Positions 54,421 through 64,000 of a stretch of 64,000 nucleotides of DNA are shown here, piece after piece; within the stretch, counting starts at the first letter, position 1; the number at the start of each line of letters is the position of its first letter. The notes under the pieces were generated by a model. That model saw only the letters and a program-made list of their open reading frames with translations, searched no databases and had not been told where the DNA came from. Origin of the DNA: Tubiluchus corallicola (Eukaryota > Priapulida > Priapulimorpha > Priapulimorphida > Tubiluchidae); the NCBI GenBank assembly GCA_030141605.1, contig JAQGDQ010000248.1, positions 62,001 through 126,000 on the forward strand, given 5' to 3'. A program made the position numbers and the translations under genes.

Positions 54421-55349
54421 ATTCATCTTTCATTTATATTATTTGCTCACTTATAGATTCTTTAACTGCTGTGTTTGTGCATTCAGTTCTTCCTTACTTT
54501 GCTGGTCAGTTCATTCACTCGTCTTTTCATCTATTCAGCTTGGAGGATACTTCATTGGTAAGTCAGTCAGTCAGTCAACCAGCCAGTCAGTCAACTAGAT
54601 AGTCAGTCATTTCTCGCAACTATGCTATTACAGTTCGCACTGTGCTTTCCGTTATATAGAATGAAGTTATTACACAAGCTTGGAAAGGCCTCATTGCTCT
54701 GCTGAATTCTCTGTTGATAGCAATGTTTATGTCGTTAATCCACTGAGATTATTCTGAGATTATTGTATGGTATCTAATTGCTTGCAAGTGAGCCTCTCGA
54801 GCTGTTGCATATGAAACCTAACCAAGTGCTGGTGTGCACATTACTGGCAGTTCCTGTAGGGATCACACAACATCTCTGTTTTTGGAAGCAAAATTCTCTT
54901 TGACGGCGCGAAATTTGTTCGAAATCTTATTCAGAGCAGACGTGTGTCTTTTTTACATATCTATGGTGGACACAGTAGTAGAAGTAGAAGTATAAAGAGC
55001 GAGTTTAAAGAATAGAATATTTGAATCCACCTCAGATTAATACATAATATGAGCTTACAAATTGTAGAAATTCTGCATGTGGTTGAATGGTTCAATAACT
55101 TGTGGGCTCTCAAACTATGATTGCTTTTATTACAAGGCCTAACAATACAGACTCAACCAATGCAAAAGAGCAGTGACTATTGATTGATTACCAAAATTTT
55201 GCTTTAAGTTATTTTGGAAGTACATTTTGGCGATCAATTGTATTTTGCTTTATTGTTTTTTCAAGATAAACGTAATTGAAAAACTCGTTGAAAGTACTTG
55301 TTAGAGGATTTGAGCCAAGACAAAAACACTAAACTACATTAAAAGTTAA

Positions 55350-55800
55350 AGGAAAACCAGACCCAATCTTGAACTGTAGCTCAAAGGAATCTGCTCTATA
55401 AATTATTGAAAAGGAACATACTATTTTTTCAAGAATAGTTTATGTAATAGATTGTGTAATTTGTGGGATTGTGCGTTAGTGCCGGTAATTCTTCTGTATA
55501 ACATGCAATTTGCCATTCGCTAGTTAGATGAGCACTAGCGCCTACGTCTCGGAAACGCGTTGCACAAAAACATACTGTACCTCTCATTCAGAATAGTTCA
55601 GCTGTGACGCAGAGCACACGTTCGAGAGTTCATGCGTAAACTTGAAATTTGAATTTTAAACTTAAAATATGCCCAGTTTTTGTATATCACACTGAATGGT
55701 GTACGATAGTTTTCGCAAACATATGCAACACGATCATGGAATGTTTGTGCTGTTGAAACTTATGTTCAGTTGTGGCGTTATCATGAGGTGAGCTCGTCCG
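55350..55800 (+). repeat. Dispersed repeat family 1, 3' fragment
   Basis: Matches 26840-27250 with TTTTTTCAAGAAT, CATTCGCTAGTTAGATG, AAACGCGTTGCACAAAAA and GGAATGTTTGTG. Confidence 0.75.
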
Positions 55801-58707
55801 GTGTTAAAAACCTGAAATTGTGAAAAAAATTCAAAAAGAAATTACAACAAAACCAATAAACAACACAAAAGAATAAAAGACACATAATAAAAAGAATAAA
55901 CAGCAGACTTCTAAAAAAAAAGTTGAAATGGCTCTGAAGAATCAGTAAGCATAGTAATCGCACAGAAAAAACATTTTGAAAAAACCTGGAAATTTAAAAA
56001 ATAAAGCTAGCTAAAAATAAGTGGGTATTTCGGTTAAAATTTCTTAATTGAAAACGTTTTTATTTGATGCATATATGCCATTTTCACTTTAAGTTAAAGA
56101 GTAGGTGAGTATTTTATCAGTAAGCACATATGCTTCATTTGTTGTGCAGCAACTAATTACATTTTATTTTACCAGAAAGTACAGAGGGATAATGATTTAA
56201 GACATTCGATTTACCTTAAGCTACGACTCGCTGTTAATGCAGCTTGATGACTTGTTTACAGTTCAAGCCCGTTACGGTTTTCTGACCTACAGTCGGGTAC
56301 AGGAAAACTCAACTTGTTCGTGTTTTTTTCTAATCTCCAAACAGGAAGTCGTACTTTGCTACAGGAAATTTTGTGTTTTGAATCTCCTTGCTGGACTCTA
56401 TCCAAGAAACTAATATTAGATATAGGGAGGTCTTTAAGTCTTTATCAATCAAGTTCATAGCCGTCTTGCTCACGTCTTCCCACAGAACACCGCCTGCTTC
56501 GTCAGTAAATGTCATTTACATATCTGCTCGTGAGTTATAAAACTATGCAAACGGCTTCAGTAATTTCAAAACAGTCTGATTTATAGAAGTACTGCGAAGG
56601 TACACACCGTGGTTTCGGCAGGCCTCTTAACAGTTATTGATTATCTGCTGAAACCATCGATTATTATTTATTATTATAAATCTTTATTTTTAAAGACTGT
56701 GTACAAAGCACAATCCCTCTATTTGTAGGGATCGGCCTGAACAGCTGAGTGGTTAGGACGTGGTTTAACTTCGCTCCCAAGTTAAAGATTTTTTTATTTG
56801 GCTTACCTCTACATATGCACATAAAATACAAAATTACATATAATAATTACAATAACAAAATTACGTTGACAAGGGTAAAGACAAACCAACCTCGGAATGA
56901 GGAGAAGCACCAGTTTTTGTGCCTTACTACTCCGGTGTTGTGACAGGCATCTGTGCAGAGACAATCTAAAAGTTTGTGAAAGTTAGCGCATACAAAATAC
57001 AAACAACTTCGAACTGATGATACTAATGTTGTACAATAAAATTTGGTTATTTGAGTAGAATATACCCTGATAAGAAAAGATGATCAAAACTGTCTCCAAA
57101 GCTGAATACTTATGTGTGACGGGATACAATAACAACCATAAATAGAATGGATAACAGCATCTAGTAATTGCCAACCGCCAAATGAATGTAATGATTATAA
57201 ATTTCTAAAATAGATATTAAAGATATAAAATAGACCTCGACTCGGGTATCAACATTGCCACATTATAAATGCCAATTTCATACATTATACCTGATATCTT
57301 CGCCAGCTTGGCTTTAACATAGTTAAGGTGATTGTTACAAACTTGCTGTAGCCACGAGTCCTCGACATGTTATTATTTGTTATAGCCCTACTGTATTTAA
57401 CACATTTTTTCTCTTCAATTTTATGTGCAAAATAAAATTTTTGATATCTGTGCTTGACCTGCCTTTGAAAAACAGTTGGTTTTTTCAAATTAAGAAATAA
57501 TTAACAACTAGTATGAAAGCAATTGCTTAGTTTGGAGTTTTGGTAATGACTACGTTTTGGTTAATTTAAATTTGGGTAAAAGGCATTTTTGCAAAAATTC
57601 GCCGAGAAATTGTCAATTTTGCTCTAGCCACTCACAAATGAGTAGGTAAGTAGTACCAGTAAAAGCAAAGGTGTGGCTAGATTTATTATGTAGCACTCTA
57701 GCGCCTCGGAACCTTATCAATGTATTAGCAATTTTCAATATTATTAGTTTTTTGAGAACTTATTTTGACTGTGTTTAAGTCGTAGCGAATAAATACGTTG
57801 TATTGACGTCTGTCGCAACATCTTCTCATCGACACATATTGTAAGCCAAGATTTCTTGTATTGACTTCGCTATCTGTTATTAAAAAGTGTAAACAAGACT
57901 TTTTGAAGTTTTTGACCAAAAGAAAAGTAAGTGTATTTTGATGCGACAGGTTTGCTGAAAATCATTATATTAGACACAATATAAAACACGTTTTAGTTTT
58001 TTTCCTTAAACAATATATGCGGACTAAAACGTTGCTAATGTATCGATGACTCTGAACTTCTTCCCTTTACATATGTATATAAGCTTTAATAAATAGAATG
58101 ACCAATTGACCATATTTGAATCAGTTTCAATTTATTTCAGCTTATAGCACAAAGTACTTGGAGCAATACGGTAACAGTATTATTGTATATTGTTATTACA
58201 ATTGCAGCAATGAATGTAATAACTAATATACACTCGAATTAAAACATTACGTGAAACATTTGCACTTTCTCAACACCCCGTGTACTGCCTCACCTCTATC
58301 ATGCAAGAATTTATTGATAATAATTCCAAAACAGACTGGGTTGTTAATACCTATCATATTTTGTTTTAGTAATTTAGTAATATATGATGTCTAACTCTTA
58401 TGCATCACCAGCCTTTATCTAAGCTTTGTTGTAACATGCTACCCTCGGAAAGTGCACTGTTATAGTGTATTGCCCCCCGAAGACTTATACTTGTTCAGAA
58501 GTGTGTTTGCGCTGATAGGTTGCGCACTTTTGGGAATTGAAAGATATCTAATTGTGAGGCAACATGACGGCCGTGAAGTAAGCCAAGTAACATTGACATG
58601 CCAACAATTATTTCAATGGAATAAAATCAAATTCAACCAATTATTGATTGTACACTGGTTAACATTAGATAATAAACAAACTGATACACTCGCTGAAACA
58701 AATGACA

Positions 58708-59480
58708 CTAGGGGTGAGCAAACACTCCCAAAAATCGAATAAAATTTTTGGCCTTTGAATTCGAATTTAAAGATTTTGATTTCGAATTTAATATTAAATA
58801 TTTTCGAATGAATTTCGAATCAGTAAATAATGTACACAAAAAATTTTTTGGTTGACAAAGATTGTCATGTAGGCCACTATATTGCCACTAAGATAGTGAT
58901 TTATTTATGTAACTAAAATTAAAAATTGCAGTTAAAAAATAGCGTGATACACTTAGTAATCTAGTAAATCGTCTTTTTAAGGTGATATGTTGTTTTGCGT
59001 GTCTTGCAAGTTACCTCTGATGACAAGTAGTAATTCATTAGTTTTGCTTAAAAAGCTATATTTTGCTAATTATATAGGCTAAGTACTCGTTTCTATAGGA
59101 AATGCTATTAAGGCAAAATTTTTTCGAAATTATTATAGTATGACCTGAAATGCAGACTGCAGATGATAGTGGACACAAACACACCCCAAATAATTGCCTG
59201 TCCCACTATTTATCTTTATTTTACATCAGCTCGTAAAGATCGTGCATATTGCTTTTGTTCTATGCTAAGAAGTGCTTGCTAAAAAAGCGCACAGAAGTCA
59301 TAGCGAAATTGTTTGGATTGAATGCTATTTTAAAAGTTTTAATGACCAAAAATGAATGTAATTAACTAGAGTATTGAATTATTCCTATCCACAATTTTAG
59401 ACTCATGCAAATTCAGATTAAAAAATCCTCGCTCGACTCGAGCCGGGTACCCCGTACATATGTTTGCTCTCGAATTGGCT
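58708..59480. mobile_element. Possible hAT-like nonautonomous element
   Basis: Starts AGGGGTGAGCAAAC, then many TTCGAA/TCGAAT motifs. At the far end TACCCCGTACATATG then TTTGCTC gives an interrupted inverted match. The boundaries are weak. Confidence 0.35.
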
Positions 59481-59633
59481 TGTGAAATTTTTAATCATAA
59501 TTAATACGTTAGATACATTTGTTACAACACATTCTGTGCAGCATGCGTGTAACTAAGTCATGTAGTAAGATAATATATAAGCAGAATGTCTTCCTCGAGA
59601 AACTATAACAAATGTGTTGTTTTTATTTCCAGA

Positions 59634-61398
59634 ATGGGAAGAAAGGTTACATTGGCAACATGCACACTAAACCAGTTTGCTATGGATTTTGACAGGAACC
59701 TGAAAAATATTTTAAAAAGTATCATTTATAAATATAATAGTAAATGCTTTGCTAGTTACTTGGAAACTCACTAAATTTCTCACTGCGTAATTACATTTAA
59801 CAAAGTTCCTTATCAATAGTTGAAGTGGGTTACAGTTGTATGGCTTAGTAAGCAATTGTATGGCTTCTCTAGCAAGTGGCAATCTCACCCTAGCAGGGTC
59901 TGTAATTGCTACAAGCAGGATTTGAAGTAGATCGGGCTGCACTGTTGCATTTTTCTACATTTGATGACCCTTGGAATCATTACTTTGGAATTCATTTTTG
60001 TTAAAAATTTTTCGTTTGTTTTGATGTCAAACTGTGACCTGCATTGTGCATACTAAACTCTGCCAGGTATCTGTGCAGTGTCAAACTCCTCGACTGTGCT
60101 GTTTGTTGAATAATAGTTATCCCCATCCACACAGCAAACTTATCTAACTTATTAATTTTAATATGTATGCTCTCTTGCGTTATTTAAATAATATTTTGTT
60201 GACAGGTATTGCAGAAGCTAAAGCCAAAGGTGCTACCTACAGACTTGGTCCTGAACTGGAAATTACGTGAGTTTTGCTTAAATTAAAATTATTTTTCATG
60301 CATGAGACTATATTCTGTATTTGATATGTGGATGGTAACCAGTTTCATGTTATTGACAACATATTCAGGTTATTTGAAATGATACATCATTTCAGTGCAG
60401 TAAAATGTGGGCTATCTGATGTTCATTTTTTACTGTACATTTTGACATTACTATAATGCAAAACATTGCAATGCCACTTAATAGTAGATATGTGCTAGTG
60501 GTGAGAGATTTGGTTGGATTTTTGTCATCAACTTTTCAGATATGAAATCAATTTAACTATAGATTACAATCAATCGGTAATGTTATTTTACGAGATTTTG
60601 AACAGACACACGTGCAAGCACCTGTCTGTGCTTATGAGAAACCATAGCAGCTAAGAAGTGTTGCCAGGATGCTACGTTACTGGTTTACTGTGCAAAAGTA
60701 GTGTGATATATTGCTTGATTTCACTGCAATGACCTCTATGTTTACTGTGCGATTTTTGGGGTTTTTCTGAAAAAAGTGCAAATATCATCGGTAATGCAAA
60801 CTATTTGTGTCTGCAACTGAAAAGATAATCACATATCGCTCATAATTAATTAATCGGTGCCACCACTAATATGCGGTAAGCTTAATTGGTATGTGGTAGG
60901 CCTAATTACTTTATGTCACATATATATGGTACTTTTTAGTGGTTACGGATGTTCAGATCATTTCTACGAGAGTGACACATTCCTGCATTCTTTTGAAGTC
61001 CTTGCGGAACTCTTGAAAGATCCTATCTGCATAGACATTATAGTAGATGTTGGCATGTAAGTTGTCATATTTTAAGATTTTTTTTTAAATTTTAATCTTA
61101 TGTTGGATTAATACTTGGTTTATGATATTCTTATTGATTAATTTCGTCAAATTTTCTAAATATTAAATTTTGTAACTGTAAAGATACAAAAGCTATTTGG
61201 GAATTACTTCACCTGCCTTTATTGTTTTCTCCTGTGCTGGGGTTATTAATAAGTTTATTAAATTTTATTAATAACTTTAATACTTTTTGCACTGATGGTC
61301 AGTTGAGAACAAAATATTTTACTTTACTAATACTTGCATTTTAGGCCAATTCGACACAAGAATGTGGCGTACAATTGCAGAGTCATATTTCTCAATAA
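59634..61398 (+). CDS. nadsyn1: Glutamine-dependent NAD+ synthetase, 5' exons (3' partial)
   Basis: Makes NAD from nicotinic acid adenine dinucleotide, using ammonia released from glutamine by an N-terminal nitrilase-fold glutaminase domain. Four coding exons: 59634-59718, 60206-60266, 60940-61056 and 61345-61398, phases 1, 2, 2, 2. Start [18 protein letters not shown] is the standard family start. The ATG lies one base after an AG acceptor, so a 5' UTR intron is likely and the in-frame ATG at 59586 is probably intronic. [10 protein letters not shown] carries the catalytic Glu of the glutaminase triad; [18 protein letters not shown] and [15 protein letters not shown] follow as in animal homologues. 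The Lys and Cys of the triad and the whole synthetase domain lie beyond the window; I found no fifth exon before 64000. Confidence 0.96.
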
Positions 61399-61507
61399 GT
61401 AAGTAATTTTTATTTATGGTAAGTTATCTACTGATGGTAATTATAGGTTAAGGGTATAAGTGATGAGTGGTTATGATATATGCTTAGTTTATAACATAGT
61501 CAAATGT

Positions 61508-61556
61508 CGCCAAGCCTGGTTAGTAAATAAATGGGTGACTGGGAAAACTGCTTCTG
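61508..61556 (+). pseudogene. 5S rRNA-like fragment
   Basis: GCCTGGTTAGTAAATAAATG then GGTGACTGGGAAAAC resembles the 3' internal promoter part of 5S rRNA, as in the relic at 22321. Located in NADSYN1 intron 4. Confidence 0.45.
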
Positions 61557-61599
61557 GCTGGTTTCGTCTGTTATATTGCCTCCAGCTATAGCTTTTTGC

Positions 61600-62712
61600 G
61601 AAAGTGAATATATAGTCGAACATAGCTAAGGCATATGTGCCAGTTCATTTTCTAAGAGATAACACTTGTTATGATTATGCCACGAGTTACCTAACAGACA
61701 TCAATACTTGTAGTAGAACTCTGCTGTTGAGTGGTAGACATTGGCTTGGAGAAAACCAAACTACATATAAAAAAATTAGACTGAAATTAGGTTGATCTTA
61801 TGGACACAACAGAACTTTCCGCATCATGATGGTTTAACCACCATCCCTCTAAAAGTCACACTCTTGAATCGACCAACCCCGAAACAAGAAGTTTTGGAAG
61901 CAACGTACAAAATCCGGGGACCCAATTGTGCTCCATTCCGTAATTTTTAACTCGTGGGGAAATGCATTTAAGAAGGAATTTCTAGGCTTTGAAGACCACA
62001 TGCCATTCCAGTACTCTGTGCTAACAAACACCCACACTTAAATGAGAATAAAGCAAGCTCAACAATTAACCCATCAAATCTCTGTCTCATGATTGAAGAA
62101 ATTTTATCAGAAGAATTTTATCTTTGTCTGGTAGGTGATCTGCAAGAGCTCAATTTCGTCTTGTGTCTCGCAAGTAATGGCATTTCTCCTCTCGATGGAT
62201 GAGAAAATAGTTGGCCAAGAAACAAGAAATGGAATTACCCTATATCATCATGCTAACATGAATTTATTATTAAATTTGTTGCCATTTGTGATAATACTAA
62301 TTATTTAGCTGTCCCTTGCAGTTTGCAGGCCCAGGGGCAGTATGCAAACCCTGGGAGTTTATGGGGCCCTTGGTTTAAGCTGATAAGCTGATGCCAAAGC
62401 ACTGGGATTTCTGGGATAAAGACTTCATAATTTGGCACTATACTGCTGGTGTTATTGCCTTCTTAGTTCTTGCATACATTACAAAGACAGAGCTTTACAA
62501 TCTAAATGCTGTTTTAATCAAAGTTATTACAAAAAAATACAAAATTACATTTTATTTGAAATAAAATTCCTCCGTAAAAATTTTAATTACATTTTGCGAC
62601 AAGAATTTCTCGTCTCATTTTATCTCTGCTTCTCTGGTCTGAAAAAATTTTTCTCTCAGAATTTTACTAACTAGAAAAGCACCAGCAAATGAACCATGAC
62701 AATAGCCTGTGA
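61600..62712. other. NADSYN1 intron 4 sequence, nothing firm
   Basis: A minus-strand frame at 61849-62037 (EYWNGMWSSKPRN, then PHELKITEWSTIGSPD) looks protein-like and may be a transposon relic, but I cannot name it. Confidence 0.4.
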
Positions 62713-63587
62713 CAAGTGTTGGGTTAGTTACTTTTGAGAAGTAATTTGTTTTGATTACTAATTACTTCCAAGAAATTGACATCAAATTACTCACTACAGA
62801 TTACTTTTAGAAATTGTAATCCCTCGCCGATTACTCATTATTTTTGTGTACTAGCTTGAGTGATACTTTGGTAAAAACTGCATATCTGTTTGGCTTTAGT
62901 GAAATTGCCTAAATCTGTCGTAAGGTTAATTCACAATTTTCCAGCGAAATTAACTGCAACATTTTCACTGACAAGTTGTTAAGAAAGTTCATTGGTGCAA
63001 ACCGGCAGCAGCTAGTTTCACAATAATAGGTGTAGCAAAACAGATTACTGAAATTTATAATGGTGGGCGATAATTGATGCTAATATCAGATCTGATCTAA
63101 TTTTTTTATTTTCCCAAACATGTTAAAATTTAAAAGCTCCTGCTTGCTGAGCTGTCAAAGAAAGCGTGATCTTTGTGTCACCTGTATCCATTGCAAACAA
63201 CTAATACATTTGCATGCAATTCAGCTGCATTACTTGCTTTACTGAGCTAGTTACGCTGTCCTTCAATGCTTGCTCTTTGCACATGACCATCTGTTGCAGT
63301 CAGTCTCACTATCATGTAAGGTCATTTTATGTGAGCAAAGTAATAAACAACCGTGTGTCATGCATATAGGCGTTGTGTGGCAGAGATAAACAAAAACAAA
63401 GCGGATAAATGATCAAAACAGCCCAAGTTTAAAATGTTCTTGGATAGATGAGTAATGCAGGTTTAGCAGCATTATCACCAAAGCAATGAGTAATTTGATT
63501 ACAAGACTGAGCAGAGTAATTGTGTTACATTACTCGTTACTAAAAAAGTAATCTAATTACAGTAATGCATTACTATCCAACACACTG
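62713..63587. mobile_element. hAT-type nonautonomous element
   Basis: Left end CAAGTGTTGGGTTAGTTACT and right end ATTACTATCCAACACACTG form imperfect inverted repeats. AGTAAT/ATTACT motifs crowd both ends. This end type is common to hAT-like elements of aquatic animals. No transposase frame. Confidence 0.6.
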
Positions 63588-63921
63588 CCAGTGGCTGACT
63601 GGTTAATATGAAATCAGAAGAAGTAGCGTAAATTATTAGCATTATTTAGCCTTGGGATAATAAGCAGACTTGTTGACAAAGTGAGAGCACAACAATTTTG
63701 GGGTCGGGTACAGTTTCTTGTAATCTATTTTATATATTTTCTTTTGAGAAAAATTATTTAGTTTATAAACAATTTGGTTCTCGAACAGCCATTTGGAACT
63801 AGTTAAGTTTGTGAACCGAGGTTAGACAAGTATTTTCACACCCCTGGAAAATACCCTCGAATCAATTAACATTCTGCTTTAACGGACCACCTATCCCCTT
63901 TTAGTCTGTTGATTTTGGTGT

Positions 63922-64000
63922 TAAAGTGGAAGGGAAGGGAAGTTTAATGTAGGTCCTAAGAACTTTTCATACAAAGTTACATTACTTTGTATTAAAGACT
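63922..64000 (+). repeat. Dispersed repeat family 1, start of a copy cut by the window end
   Basis: AAGTGGAAGGGAAGGGAA, then TTCATACAAAGTTACATTAC and TTTGTATTA, as at the start of the copies at 28638 and 48765. Confidence 0.6.

Larger units (their letters stand above)
53335..59632. other. Intergenic region between two divergently transcribed genes
   Basis: Lies between the receptor start (minus) and NADSYN1 (plus), so both promoters should be in it; I cannot place them. Contents: an ATTC array, a family 1 fragment, a tRNA-like box A at 56739-56760 without box B, and an element starting GGGGTGAGCAAAC at 58710. Confidence 0.6.

Overview
The window is animal (metazoan) nuclear DNA: genes are split into many small exons with GT-AG introns of about 0.1 to 5 kb, the DNA is AT-rich, and microsatellites and degraded transposons fill the gaps. 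An ionotropic glutamate receptor, trypsin-fold proteases with a membrane tail, a C-type lectin exon and a glutamine-dependent NAD synthetase fit a marine invertebrate. I cannot fix the lineage; a tunicate or similar animal would be a guess.

Layout. 1-5430 and about 11897-17517 (+) are two copies of a direct duplication, each carrying a chymotrypsin-fold serine protease gene. Copy A lacks its first two exons because the window starts inside it; copy B (11013-16915) is complete at 337 codons. 17.5-25 kb is sparse: one orphan first exon on the minus strand (18635-18908), an inverted repeat, the last exon of a C-type lectin (21884-22046, +), a 5S rRNA relic and simple repeats. 25182-53334 (-) is one 28-kb ionotropic glutamate receptor gene, which I rebuilt exon by exon with matching splice phases. 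Its introns hold a degenerate LINE, several MITEs, many copies of a dispersed repeat and long microsatellites. 53.3-59.6 kb has repeats only. 59634-61398 (+) holds the first four coding exons of NAD synthetase (NADSYN1); the rest lies beyond the window.

The main discovery is inside the receptor gene. It has a signal peptide but no amino-terminal domain, a Trp at the pore Q/R site and a diverged M3 gating motif. It also has two homologous exons of identical phase (40764-40866 and 40569-40665), either of which can encode the start of the S2 ligand-binding lobe. Frame arithmetic requires exactly one of the two, so ligand-site residues are apparently swapped by mutually exclusive splicing. A long intronic inverted repeat lies just upstream of the pair. 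All exon joins are read by eye and have no transcript support.
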